Below are positions 22,330 through 33,974 of a stretch of 64,000 bases of DNA, piece after piece. The first letter of the stretch is position 1. Every line of letters starts with the position of its first letter. Both the position numbers and the translations under genes were made by a program. The stretch lies in NCBI GenBank assembly GCA_947685225.1, contig CANTUV010000009.1:5208001-5272000 (forward strand). The letters run 5' to 3'. The notes beneath the pieces are model-generated. The model did not search any database, had not been told where the DNA came from, and was given only the letters and a program-made list of their open reading frames with translations. Origin of the DNA: Garcia nutans (lineage: Eukaryota > Streptophyta > Magnoliopsida > Malpighiales > Euphorbiaceae).

Positions 22330-23632
22330 GAATCAAATTAATGAATACTAATGAGTTAAACAAGTATTTCTCTTTAGGCTTTCTAAAGTCTTTAGATCAA
22401 GACTTTGTACGACTGCACTAGAGTCTAGAGCGATCACACACTAGTAGGAGAAAAGAAATGCACAAAACACAGAAAAAATCACGGTCTTTGGTGCGGTAAC
22501 AATATGACCATCCTGAGATTGTGCAATCACACATGGTTGTTGTGCGAACGCATAATTAATAAAGAAAAGTTGCAAGATTTACAGAATATATAGTGGTCAG
22601 AAATAGTGGTGGAAAGTTAACTGCCTAAGTAGTTGTGCGACCGCTCGGCTTGTGAGCCACCACATAAGAGCTAGAGAGAAAATTAAAAAGTTGCATAAAA
22701 TGGTTTGCGATGAGGCTATGTGGTGAAGATTCAAGCCTTGTGTAACTACGATAATTTAAAATATTTGAATTCTAGTGCCAACCTTATAAACCAATTAAAA
22801 ATGAACACGTGAAGGAAAAATTATTGTAAAATGATCATTTTAATTGTTGCTCGACCACCCAAAACTTATATGTGATCACATGACATGTACAACCTGGCGA
22901 GGTATGACACCACCATCCTATTGGGCAACTTGCATTGACCGCTGGAGCTATCCCTTGGATAAAATTTAAAAATGCCGATCGATCAAGGTTAACAGTGACC
23001 GCATAATGTACTGAGTAACCACACATGATGGAGTGCGATCGCTAGGAAGGTCTGAACAATAATTAATGTAATGGGCAATATGCAATCAAGTTGTCACCCA
23101 CCAATTCACTATTCAAAAGGCTAGTTCAAAGCTTCAAGGCTATAAGTAAGGCAAGAAACTTCAGCTTTAAATAAGTAAGAGCATCATGTAGCCAAGCTAA
23201 ATACTTTCATTTTATTTTTCATCAAGATTTCTATTTGTAATCCTTGAGTGTGAGCATTAAACACTATTGTATAAGTTTAGTGTGAGTTTTGAAACACTAG
23301 ATTTTACAGTGAGCATGGGTAAAACTCTTGTTGGGTTATAAGGTATTCTTAAATCCATTATTAAAGTTCAGCGTAAGCTTGTCAAAATACTAAGTTAGAG
23401 TTGAGCTTGTAAAAACTCATTAATAGTAGAATCTTAACTAGTTATTGAGAAAGTGGATGTAGGATTGAGAAATCCGAACCATTATAAATTCCTTGTGTTC
23501 TATCTTCTCTTCTCTACTTTACTCTATTCTCTTCTTATTTTATTTGTTTTAATTTTTGTAATTTCCCATCACTACATCAAATAATCAATTCATCCCCCCT
23601 CTTAGTTGTCATCTTGGGATAACAGAACGAAT
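22330..23632 (+). repeat. Probable Copia-type LTR inserted in the Tat element
   Basis: The 3' part (about 23200-23632) has the common plant Copia U5 signature: 'gagaaagtggatgtagg' then 'gaaatccgaaccattataaa', 'ccttgtgttct', and a C-rich end 'tcatcccccctcttagttgtcatcttggg' before ATAACA. The 5' part holds repeated 'gtgcgatcgc'-like motifs (near 22430, 22500, 22640, 23035). Tat-type sequence flanks it on both sides. The left edge is uncertain; AGAAC occurs at both proposed borders (about 22308 and 23633) and might be a target duplication. No Copia coding sequence is present, so it would be a solo LTR. Confidence 0.5.
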
Positions 23633-23639
23633 AAACATG

Positions 23640-25155
23640 GGCAAGGAAAAGATCCTTGTTTGGCAAAAAAAGAAAAACGTACAAAGAAAAAAATAAATAA
23701 AGCCATGCTAGGCAGAAGACCCAAAATGGGCCATCTAGGCAAAAGTTAGGGAGAAGTGCCCACTAGATCAAAAACTAACAAGGATTGATAATCTGGTAAG
23801 AAGAATAAAATAGCTAAGTGGAAAAACCAAAAAAAAGCCATATAGTAATAAAGGTATTTGTCTAAATGCATTGTAACATGTAATGATGGATGTTCCTGTG
23901 ATTTATGAAAACCATTAAAATTTTTGTTTAAAGTATTGTCCTATAATAGTCATCCAATGCTATAATCTTAAACAGGAAATAAACACATATTGCAAAAGAA
24001 GATGATGAATAAAAATTAAAATAAAACATTACATCAGAAGCCAAAAACATCGGGTTGTAATATCATGACTTCATATTACTCTTTATTTGTGTTACAAAAT
24101 AGTGGTTTTGTAGAAAACTAGCAAAAACAAAGAACATCTAGTACTAACCAACTGAAAGAGATCCAGAAAGTCATTTGTTAGTCTAGGAAAGTCAATATCA
24201 AACAGTAAACCCTAATAAAAAGGATATGAGTTATATTTATGGCTGAACCGACATGGAAAATAACATGTCCTGGTTCGATGTCTAGCCAGTGGAACATATG
24301 TAGCATCAACATACAAGATGGTCCAAGTGATCTTATATAAAGGAGAAATCCATTCCTTCCATTCAATATATGAACCTACTGGTTGACTCAATTGTCTACT
24401 TGAATGATGTTGGGGTAATTATTGGGAAGGCTCAATCAATGGTATTAACAATAAGGCAAACTTCTCTTAAGCCAAACTTGAAAAAAAAATAAAAATTTTG
24501 CTAGGTTGCAAAGGAAGGCCTAGGCAGAAGTTAGAGCCAAAAGAAAAAGAAGAAATAAGAGAAAAATTAGTCAACTAAGTCGAAAACCCAAAAAGGTGAC
24601 TCGAAAAAAATTAGGGCAAAAGCTGGCTGAGCTAAAAACTTAGAAAAGCGGTTTAGACAACAAGGTAGATAATAAAAAGATAAAAAGAAATAAATAAATT
24701 GAAACAAGATGGAATGTATGTGATCCATGTTTTATTTAAGTGGTAAAAGGCTTCTACTCAGTCTCCTTTTAGCCCCACTTTGGAATTTGTCCAGACCTAT
24801 GAGTGTTTATGCTAAAATCAAAGGTATGACCGTGGCCCTATCCTTAATATGCTAGAAAAGGGTGATGACACGGATGTTAATATCCTCATTAAGTGAAACA
24901 AAGAGTAATTTTCCCAGTATGCACAACCATAACATCCTTTCTGAGGCCCTATTAAGAGTAACTTGCTTTGAGCAAAAGAAAATCATAAGCTCTAAGCAGA
25001 CCCCATTGCCATAAGTAAGCTATTGAGCTTTAAATATGAAGATTTAAAACAAATCTCTCATTTTCTGGTGCACACTTAAGACAAAGATATGAAGTTCCAA
25101 AGAAGTCTCTTAAACCGAAGAATAATCCAAAATGGAAGCAAACTTCTCTACCATA
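23640..25155 (+). mobile_element. Tat element 3' non-coding region
   Basis: After the inserted LTR the sequence returns to text typical of Tat/Ogre 3' untranslated regions: 'gggcaaggaaaag', then repeated 'ctaggcaaaagttag' and 'gaaaacccaaaaaggtgac'-like units (23700-23780, 24500-24640), followed by 'ggtaaaaggcttctactcagt' and 'ccccactttggaatttgtcc' (about 24740-24800). No open frames of note. Confidence 0.55.
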
Positions 25156-27230
25156 TGTGAACCCCTTATTTCACACATAATTTAGAAATTAGGGAATTAG
25201 ATTGGAAAAAAAATAATTTGTCTTAAAAATGAAAAATTTTCCATTTAATTTGATAAAAAAAATTAATTTGTCGTACCAGGCGCATACTATAGGCACGGCT
25301 TGTCCGAACCAGGCTGCTCCGGTATGAGCCATGTGGTGCGCCTCATTTGCACTGCTTATAGTAGAACCAAGCTGTGCCATGCCTTACCTGGCCGGATTAC
25401 GCATGGCCAATTGCACCACACATGTACTTGTAGCGTCTTGCGAGACCTAATGGAGTCGTGTGCGGCCTAGAGCTCCCATCTGAACCCCTATAAATAGGGT
25501 GTTCCCTTTTTAGTCAAAGATCTAAATTTTTGACATCAGAACTCTACCAAATTACTTTTCTGACTCACTAAAGTTGATTAAATTCATCATTATTTCATTT
25601 ATTGGAACTAATTTATAGCACCACAATTATTTAATTTCACTTAATTGCATAATCAAGTGGAGTTACAAATTGGCAAAACTTTTCAACCATTTATTAAGAG
25701 GAAGCAATCACTGAAGGTATTTGATCCTTCACTTTATCTATTTCCATTTGGTAATTAATGAACTAAAATTAGTTAACTAAAGCCATTTGTAATCAAAGGC
25801 ACAAACTACTTATGGCTCTCATTCTCATTTAAATGGGATAAGTAGACATACTCAGAATGTTACTCTGACCTTCTTTCACTGCGAGATAGGTACCATTGGA
25901 CTCATCTCTTCCTAAGCTTTCATTTGGTATCTCATTTGAAATTTTAGGATTGATTTGAAATTTTGGTCGAAAACTGGTTAAGTCCAGCATCTTCCAATGC
26001 TATTTTCGGCGAATTTTCGAGGAGTGAGGGAGATTAATATACATTTTTGAACTCCACTCTCTGAGATGAACACATTGGTACCTAATTTGTCCTTGGATTC
26101 TTTCGATAATATTTTTCAGTAAAACTCCAGTACGAGACGAATAAGTACTTCCCATCATGCCTTTTACGTATTAAATATTTAATTTCACATAGCATGAAAA
26201 CTTTAGAATTTATAAGGATAATGATTCAAATTTTGTAAATTAATTGAGTAGTATTAATTATATCAGCCGTCCATATTTTCAAAAACCAATTAAAAACAAA
26301 TTATATTGATTTTTTAGTCATAAAATATCTATATTTTTTAGATTTTGTAACTATTATCATAATATTTTTATGGTATTTTATTCCATAGATCATTCAATAT
26401 CAGACCCTAATGAATTAAAGTGGTATTTTTAAGATTAGCATGGTCCAGGGACATTGTTAGTAGGAGTGAGTAATTCCTATTCTAAGGTTTAATTGAATTA
26501 CTTAATAAATTGAAACTTTGAGTTTTGATTTTGATTAATTGATGATAATAAATTGGGTTTGCTATTTGAATTAATTACTGAGATGATGATTATTAATATT
26601 CTTGTGCAAAAAAAGGATTAGAATTTAAAGAAAAAATGAGTTTAAAGCTAAGAGGTTTGGTGTATAAAACATGTATTGTCAAGATAAATTAGGTTTAGCT
26701 ATATTAAAAATTTTTCTAAGATACTTATAAAAGTCCAATTGGGTTGAAATTTTTATAAGAGGTGTCTTTGTATATCTATTTGATGTGGTGAAATTTTATA
26801 AATTTTTAGTGCTTGTTTGATATTCTTAGAAAATAGAGAATTTAAGTATGCTCAAATAAATTATGGGCATATAGAACCATAGAGATTGTAAAAATTAATT
26901 AATTTAGGAAGTAAATGATTTTAGTTTACCATGAATAATTTTATATATGAATAATACATGCCAATAAAGGTTCTATCATATCTCATGATATGGATTCTAA
27001 TAATAATATCTTTTCTACTCACGATGCGCTACATCGAAGCCCGGTGTAGTAAAGAATAAGCAAGGGTATATGGTATTCCCTGAATGCGATGCGCCATGTC
27101 GACGCCCGGATGTAGAGCATAATAAGCAATGATTCTCACATCATAGACGGGTGTAGATAAATAAGTTAGTCCAAAATATGAGTAATACGAGAGATAAATG
27201 TTCAGATAATAGTAAAAAATTTTATAGGAA
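25156..27230 (+). repeat. LTR of gypsy family C (5' copy)
   Basis: It starts TGTGAACCCC with no polypurine tract upstream, as expected of a 5' LTR, and cuts into Tat 3' sequence. A TATA box (25489-25496) precedes a likely transcription start. The segment 25865-26405 matches 43287-43862 of the LTR at 33975-44804, at a similar distance from the LTR start once nested insertions are removed. Later it contains 'cgatgcgccatgtcgacgcccgg', a motif seen twice (about 27024 and 27090). The right end is obscured by the RTE LINE. Confidence 0.6.
25489..25496 (+). promoter_or_regulatory. LTR TATA box
   Basis: CTATAAATAGGGTGTTCCC lies about 330 bp into the LTR, followed by a C/T-rich stretch. This is the usual layout of the U3 promoter in plant gypsy LTRs. 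Confidence 0.55.
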
Positions 27231-27261
27231 GAAGCATAAGAAAGAATAAGTAGGGAGTAAG

Positions 27262-27633
27262 ATCAAAATAAGAACTTGAAATATTGGATCTTTTACAGGT
27301 AAATTGAAAGAACTTGTTCATACAATGGAGAGAAGAAAAATTAATATTACTTACATTCAAGAGACTAAATGGGTTGGAGAAAAAAGTAAAAAAGATACTA
27401 AAAAGGCAGTTAATCAAGCAAGAGCACAATATTTAGAGAGTGTGCATGAGAAACTTAGAACAAAGGAAGGCAAAAAAGCTATCCATAAATTGACTAAACT
27501 AAGAGAAAAGAAATATTGTGATTTAAACCAAGTTAAGTGCATTAAACATAAAGAGAATAGAATTTTGGTTCAAAAAGAGGATATTAAGGAACGATGGAGA
27601 AGCTGTTTTGAGGAACTTCTTAATGGTAAATAA
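27262..27633 (+). pseudogene. RTE LINE endonuclease remnant and pre-RT region
   Basis: Frame 27304-27633 joins the first ~30 residues of the RTE endonuclease (ERRKINITYIQETKWVGEK) directly to the linker before RT (KKAVNQARAQYLESV, then DLNQVKCIKHKENRI and KERWRSCFEELLNGK). The endonuclease core is absent, so a deletion removed most of that domain while keeping an open frame of 109 codons. Confidence 0.8.
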
Positions 27634-27689
27634 TGGTAATGTTGAAGGTTTAGATATTAGGCCCGAGAAAAATGTGAAGTACATTAGAT

Positions 27690-28863
27690 AGATTAGGTTT
27701 TTAGAAGTTAAGGAAGCTTTGAAGAGGATGAAAGTTGGTAAAGCCTATAGACCATATAAGATATATATTGAGGTTTGAAAATGTTTGGGAGATATAGGAG
27801 CTGCATGGTTGAATCCTATGTTCAATAAGATCCTAAGTAAAAAGAAAATGTCTAATGAATGGAGAAAAAAGTAATTTAATACATATTTTTAAAAATAAAA
27901 GAGATAGTCAGAATTACTTAAATTATAGATGTATAAAGCTTACGAGCCGCACTATGAAACTGTGGGAGAGAGTTGTGGAACACCATTTGCATTTAGATAC
28001 TTGTATCTTCCCAAATTAGTTTGGCTTTATTCATGATCGATCAACTATGGAAGTTATCTTTCTTTTAAGAGATTTGATGGAAAAGTATACAAAGATGAAA
28101 AAGGACTTACATATGATTTTTATTGACTTGAAAAATGCTTATGATAGAGTTCCTAAAGAAGTTTTATGGTGGATCTTATAGCATAGGAGAATATCTATAC
28201 GATATATCCAAGTCTTGAAGGATATTTATGAAGGAGCCATTACTAGTGTCCGCACTGTAGGAGGGGATACTAAAGATTTTTCCATTTCTATTGGATTACA
28301 CCAAGGTTCGGCTTTGAGCTCTTATCTTTTTTTTTTGTCATGGATGAGCTAGCAAGACATATATAGGATGACATCCCTTGGTGTATGATATTTACAGATA
28401 ATATTATATTAATAGATGAGACTCAAGCAGGGATAAATAAAAAATTGGAGTTATGATAGAGTCCCTAGAGAAGTTTTATGGTGGGTCTTAGAGTGTAGGA
28501 AAATATCTATATGATATATCCAAGTCTTGAAGGATATGTATGAGGGAGCCATCACTAGTGTCCGTACTGTTAGAGGGGATACTAAGGATTTTTTTCTTTT
28601 CTATTGGGTTACACCAATATTCATCTTTGAGTCCTTATCTTTTCTCTTTGGTCATGGATGAGCTAACAAAACATATACATGATGACATTCCTTAGCGTAT
28701 GATATTTGCAGATGATATTATATTAATAGATAATACTCAAGCATGGGTAAGTCAAAAAGTGAAGTTATGGAGAAACACTTTGGAACCTAAGGATTTTAAG
28801 CTAAGTATGTCTAAGATTGAGTATATGCATTGTAGATTTAATAACGAGAATAGAGAAAAAGGC
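27690..28863 (+). pseudogene. RTE LINE reverse transcriptase with duplicated core
   Basis: Broken frames show RT landmarks: VGKAYRPYKI, MIFIDLKNAYDRVPKEVLW (about 28115-28170), then a core that occurs twice. Copy 1 (28139-28450) ends in MIFTDNIILIDETQAG, where FADD has decayed to FTDN. Copy 2 (28451-28762) ends in MIFADDIILIDNTQAW with the catalytic FADD intact. It continues KLSMSKIEYMHCRF up to the inserted DNA element at 28863. Stops and frameshifts are present in both copies. Confidence 0.85.
28139..28762 (+). repeat. 312-bp tandem duplication in the RTE reverse transcriptase
   Basis: 'ttatgatagagt' begins both units (28139 and 28451). Both run through 'gaagttttatggtgg', 'atatccaagtcttgaaggatat', 'catggatgagcta' and 'ttatattaatagat'. 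The period is 312 bp, a multiple of three. The copies differ at scattered sites. Confidence 0.9.
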
Positions 28864-30447
28864 TAGGGGTGTTCTCGGGCCGGGTTCGGCCGGGTTTACC
28901 TCCAGCCCGAGGCCCTGCCCGAACTTTATTCGGGCTGCAAAAATGAGCCCGTAGCCCGACCCTAAACCTGGCCGGGCTAACCGGGCCAGTCGGGCCGGGT
29001 CAACGGGCTGAACTTTTTTTAACCTTTTTTTAGTGTTTTTTAGGCCAATTTTATGAGTGTTTTTTATGTTGTAAAATTTTTTAATCTCTATTTAATTTAA
29101 TTTTTATAATATTTTTATTACAATTTATTTTTTCTAATATTGTCTTTAAAATGAGAAAAAAACATTTCCAACAATATTTTAACTTTTATATAAAATATAT
29201 AAATTAATAAAATTAATATACTTCAAATTTCTAAAATTAAATAAAATTATAAAATCTCAAGCATCATTCAATCATGCAAATAAAAATAATCTCAAATATC
29301 AATCAACATGAAATTAAAATAATCTCATTCATCAATCAACATGCAATTTAAAAAAAAAAAACATGCAATGCAATACACAAATTTAATACTAAATTACTAA
29401 ACCATACAAGTTTCAAATAAAAAAAATAGATCTCAACATAATAAAATAGAATCTCAAATTGGTTGGTTGATCTCTACATCCTCATTCTTTGTGCATATTG
29501 ATTCTTGAGTTAGACTTGTAGAAACTCCTGCTGCAAAATCTATAAAAATAAAAAAAAATTAACAATAATAAATTTTAATTGATTTGTTGACACTTGGTTC
29601 ATTAACATCCATTTGCAATTCTACCAAATAGATACAAAAAAAAAAATTAATTCAATAACCAATTAACAAGTTACACAACATAATATATAAATTATTCAAA
29701 AAATATTAACTCAAATAATGCATTAACTAAAGAGAAAACTTCAAAGGGGCAGTCTCCAGGGCAGAGAAGAAAGAAATCAAGAAAAAATTAAAGGATTCTT
29801 CAAAAATGAAAGTTGGCAATCCTGCAACTCACCAACAACAGAGAAAAGAGATGACAAATAAGAAAGTAGACAAGATTCAGAAAGCATACTGACATAATTT
29901 TGAATATTCTAACCAAACTTGCCAATGATTGGCTAAGATCGAGTCGGCTTTCTAACAGTTAAATAACAAGCATAAATCAAGAATTTGCCGCCATGATAAA
30001 CAATAATTATGTCAATAAACAAGGCATAAAAATCATTCTTCTTTTGAAATGTTCAAACCCAAAACACTGGATAAGTCCAACAGAAAAACTCTTAAATTTC
30101 TATGGAAAATGACCCGTAAAGCTCCCGATTATAATCATAGGAATGAAATATTAATACGACATGTTTAGCATTATTAAACTACAGCCATAACAATAATTAC
30201 TTGAAGGAATCATTCACAAACAAACAAAGAAAAGTATACCTAAAATATGACTCTATTCTCTCTCAGCATTCATCAACCCAGTTCTCTCTCCTGTATCATC
30301 CACTCAAAAACGAAATCAAAACTACAAAACAAGAGAAAAAGAAATAAACCCACTTGAGAAAATCGCATTTCATTCTATTCTAAACATTCTCAAAGCAACA
30401 ATATGTAATCAAGACTCTGTTTTGTCAAAAGCTTAACAGAATTATTC

Positions 30448-30530
30448 TCACCTGCAAACGAGCTACAAAAGACTTCAGATCTCACCTGCAAACGAGCTAC
30501 CATAAAGTCAGTCGGTGCACTGACTTTATG
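30448..30530. repeat. Direct repeat and perfect hairpin inside the hAT element
   Basis: 'ctcacctgcaaacgagctac' occurs at 30448-30467 and again at 30481-30500. The second is followed by a perfect 12-bp inverted repeat CATAAAGTCAGT / ACTGACTTTATG with a 6-base loop (30501-30530). Confidence 0.85.
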
Positions 30531-30659
30531 ATGCAAGTTTGTTAAAGAAAAGAAAATGTAGAGAGAGAAGTTAAAATTTTCTTTCTTTTTCTTGTTTTTA
30601 TATTTTACTCTATTATTATTTTAATGGGGAAAGCTAAAGGGACAAAAACTCAAAGAAAT

Positions 30660-30890
30660 CAATGAAATCTGCGCAAAGAAAAGAGGGCAAAGGAGGGTAG
30701 GGGTACTACCTGCTGGTCGTGATTGCTGCTGCTGGATGACCCGTTGGCCGCTACTGCTGCTGCTTGCTGGGACCAGCGCTGGGCCACTGGCTGCTGCTGG
30801 GATGATCGCTGGTGAAAGAGAAGAGGGCAGAGGGAGGCAGCGCTCTGGCTGCGCAAAGAAAAGAGGGCAGAGGTCTGGCTGCGCAAAGAA
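30660..30890 (-). other. Possible exon-like segment within the hAT element, minus strand
   Basis: On the minus strand an open frame encodes a Gln/Ser/Ala-rich stretch (QRWSQQAAAVAANGSSSSS) and contains CAGCAG|GTAGTA, a fair splice donor, near 30708. A unit like 'tctggctgcgcaaagaaaagagggcagag' is repeated at 30845-30895. It could be the first exon of a lost transposase or captured host sequence, or simply a repeat. No known domain. Confidence 0.3.
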
Positions 30891-31135
30891 AATTTTTTAG
30901 GGTTTTATTTAAGTTAGTATATATACTGTATACTAACAAAAATAAAAAAATTTTGGGCTGGGTCGGGCCGGCCCGAGAATTTTGAAATATAACCCGAGGC
31001 CGACCCGACCCGACTTCGAGCTTCAAAATTTAACCCGAGGCCCGACCTTAACTGATTTTAGGGCAGGCCCAATCCGGCCCGATTTTCTTGGGTCGAGCCG
31101 GATTTTTCCGGCCACGGGTTTTTTGAACACCCCTA

Positions 31136-31665
31136 AAAGAGGCAAAATTATTTTGGATGGAATAACAATACCTCATAGTACTCATTTTAAGTTTCTTGGC
31201 TCTATTATTCAAAAAGATAGGGGTTATGAAAAAGATGTAAGTCATAGGATTAAAGCTGGTTGGATGACGTGGATGGATGCTGCAAGAGTTTTATATGATC
31301 GAAAGATGCCAATTAAATTAAAAAGAAAGTTCTATCACACTGCAATATGGCCTGTGATGATATATGGTAGTGAGTGTTATTCTCTAAAAGGACAACACAT
31401 GAGTCATATACATGTTGCAAAAATGAGAATGATAAGATAGATATGTAATCACACTAGGATGGATAAAATCCGCAATGAGTGCATTAGAGAAAAAGTGGGG
31501 GTGGCGCCTACTGAGGATAAGATAAGACAACATAGATTGAGATGGTTTGGCCATCTGAAACGAAGACTTAGCGATAAGCTGTTCAGAAAAACCAAACAAG
31601 TTAGAGTAGATATAGGTAAGAGAGGCAGGGGTAGGCTTGAATTGACTTGGTCAAAGGTGGTCTAA
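31136..31665 (+). pseudogene. RTE LINE C-terminal region
   Basis: The continuation of the RTE protein after the DNA element: KIILDGITIPHSTHFKFLGS, KDVSHRIKAGWMTW, IYGSECYSLKGQH, then a stop near 31438 and a second block with IRQHRLRWFGHLKRR and KRGRGRLELTWSKVV. These are the conserved last ~170 residues of plant RTE elements. At least one stop breaks it, and further stops follow before the 3' end. Confidence 0.85.
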
Positions 31666-31795
31666 AATAATCTTATGATATTACAAATATCATAAGAGAT
31701 AGTCCTAAATCATATTGATTGAAAAAGAAGAATCCATATAGTTGATCCCAATTGGCTTAGGATTAAGGCTTTGTTGAGTTAAGTTGAGTTGAGTT

Positions 31796-33960
31796 TATTA
31801 ATTTAAATAAATTAGTAAATATGGACTACCTATTGGAGATAAAACATGACAGATTTGGATTACTTTTGTAATTATGTTATTTGAAGGACTGAATGGTGTT
31901 TTATGTGGATGAAATAATTTTTGAAGATTTATACACATGTTAAGAGAGTTTATTTAAAATTTCATAATTTTCAGAATTCATTTAGTAATTTAATTTGAAT
32001 TAATTGAGAAAGATGAACTATTAGTTGAATAGTAAACTAGATAAAAATATGGAACTAAGTTACTTTTATTAATTAAAATAGTAAATAGTCCTGGATGTAG
32101 ATAAAATAATTTATACATATTAATATATGTGTTATAATCATATTCCATGAATCTTAGAGCAAAATAATAAGGATTTATGTGGTAAAAAAATGATAGAGTA
32201 TAAACAACCTCTTTTACAGTAAAATGGGACAGATTTATGGAGTCCTAGAAATTAATCCATTTTAGATAATTAATGATATTGAAATTAATAAATTAGTTTG
32301 TGCAAGTTAGTGTACATGTTGGGAAAATCTCATAATATTTTTAGATTGAATTTATTTGATTTGTTAAGGTAGAAAAGTATATGAATAAAAGTTGTTTAGT
32401 AGAGTTAAAACAAGGCAGAATTGGAGAACTTAGGAAATGAATACAATTAAGGTGACAAAAGGCCTTACAAATTTGTTGAATATTTGTATGCAAGTTTATA
32501 TTCATGTTATGATAATTTTAGATCAAGAGAATGTAATTTAATAAGCAAGTAATTTGCAAATTAAAGACTGTACAAGTTGTTAGAACTTTTAGAATAATTT
32601 ACGTAGGTAAATATAGGTAATATATTAATTTGAGATTTGAATTGATTAACTAAAGTAGAAATTGAATTTGTGTTCCTAAAATGTTGAAATTTGGAAGTGA
32701 TTAGCTTAAAGTATAAATAGAGTGGGATAGGTTAAAAATAACATTTGAACTGACATTTTTGAAGTACATATCAAAGTAGAAAAGAAACTCAAAATTGAAT
32801 TTGAATATCTAAAGTATATGAATAGAAATAACTAAGTTACTAAGTTGATGAGTGTAACCATAAGCATCTAGTTATAAAAAATTTAATAAGTTGAAATTTT
32901 GATGAACATATAGAAAAAAAGAGAGAGAAATATAATTAAGTAATAATTATAGAGTTGAAACTTTAATGAGAAATACAAATATAATTAATTACTATACTTC
33001 TATATAGAGTATGATTAAGCTTTAAACTTGAAGAATAATTGCTATATTCATGTGAATATTGTATAATATTTGTGGATGTCAAGTATGAGTTTATCTTTGG
33101 TCTATTACGATCAGAGTGCAGCTTATATTAGCAAACCATATGCTATGATTTCATGTGTTTCTTTTGAGATGCATGAGTTCAAAAGCCTCAAATATATCCA
33201 TGATTTTACTTAGTAGTTTGGAAAACAAGATGATTAACATATGAAAGTCACTAGTTTTTAGTGAAGGAATCATTAGTAAGCAATAAAATTTGAAATTGAT
33301 TTGGTAATTAGAACAGTATGAAAAACATAGGGTAGTCTTAAAATTGGACAACAACTAGAGGTGTTTAGATTCATTAGCAAAAATGATTCAGATAGATGGA
33401 TGGAAATCTTAGACATGTATAAATATAGGCATTAAGACTTGGTATTGGTTAAGGTATAAGACTAGAGTTTATGAATTATTATGGATAAAATATACTTGAA
33501 AGTGACTAAGACTTTATGCATGATGATCTAAGATTTGGTAATAATTGTGACATTGGTATATGAGAAGTACGCATTAGTTGAAAGTTGAAAGTTGTAAAAA
33601 TTGGAAATATTGAGATAAATATATGAGGTTATTGTAATGAACCTAGTTTTTAGTTTTATTGTCGTTGATATTCTTAGTGCAAGTGACTTATGTGATTTTT
33701 AAATATAACCCTACTTGGAATATAAGGTAATAATATGATCAACTAGTAAACTTGAGGGTTAGGTCTAAAATTGCTATTCAAGTGCTTTAAGATGAATTGT
33801 GATGATAACTGAGCAAGATTTTCGAGGTAATAGATTAGTAGACTTATGAGTATTAAATACGATTCTTAGGATAATTTATCAGAGTACGTAAGGAAGCGTG
33901 AAGAGTTTAATTTTTTACTTGGGTGCTTACTTGAGTTGAAAATTTGAAGACAAATTTCTA
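31796..33960. other. AT-rich, probably decayed retroelement internal or LTR sequence
   Basis: No gene visible. It contains repetitive phrases ('aaattaatgatattgaaattaataa', 'gttgaaattttgatgaacata') in the style of gypsy LTR/UTR sequence and ends in 'tttgaagacaaatttc', the nucleotide remnant of a chromovirus pol tail, just before a polypurine tract at 33961-33974. It probably represents remains of gypsy C, whose coding part is deleted or unrecognisable. Confidence 0.45.
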
Positions 33961-33974
33961 TAAAGGAGGAAAAT
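33961..33974 (+). other. Polypurine tract of gypsy C
   Basis: TAAAGGAGGAAAAT directly before TGTAATAACC, with the pol-tail remnant 'gaagacaaatttc' upstream. It has the same layout as at 2937 and 10491. Confidence 0.6.

Larger units (their letters stand above)
28864..31135. mobile_element. hAT-type non-autonomous DNA transposon (2.27 kb) inside the RTE LINE
   Basis: The ends form TAGGGGTGTTC / GAACACCCCTA terminal inverted repeats, with GC-rich subterminal 'gggccgggt'/'cccgaccc' motifs typical of plant hAT elements. Flanking 8-bp sequences AAAAAGGC (28856-28863) and AAAGAGGC (31136-31143) agree at seven of eight bases, as expected of a hAT target duplication. RTE reading resumes exactly after it. 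No transposase motif was found inside. The interior has AT-rich sequence, a perfect hairpin (30501-30530) and a GC-richer minus-strand Gln/Ser-rich segment (30660-30890). Confidence 0.85.
27230..31795 (+). mobile_element. RTE-clade LINE, internally deleted and interrupted by a hAT-type element
   Basis: A non-LTR retrotransposon of the plant RTE type. It opens with the start of the apurinic endonuclease domain (RRKINITYIQETKWVGEKS, about 27330-27390), jumps to the pre-RT region (KKAVNQARAQYLESVHEKL), continues through reverse transcriptase (about 27690-28860) and ends with the conserved HRLRWFGHLKRR and KRGRGRLELTWSKVV segments (31530-31665). The 3' end is followed by 'gattaaggctttgttgagttaagttgagttgagtt', like the short TTG-type tails of RTE elements. 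The sequence is split at 28863/31136 by a 2.27-kb DNA element. It inserted in or near the gypsy C LTR. Inactive. Confidence 0.85.

Noticed and set aside
30982..31440. 152-codon open frame starting in the hAT-type element and running into the RTE LINE
   Set aside because: The first ~50 codons are terminal sequence of the DNA element read by chance; only the part after 31136 is real RTE protein.
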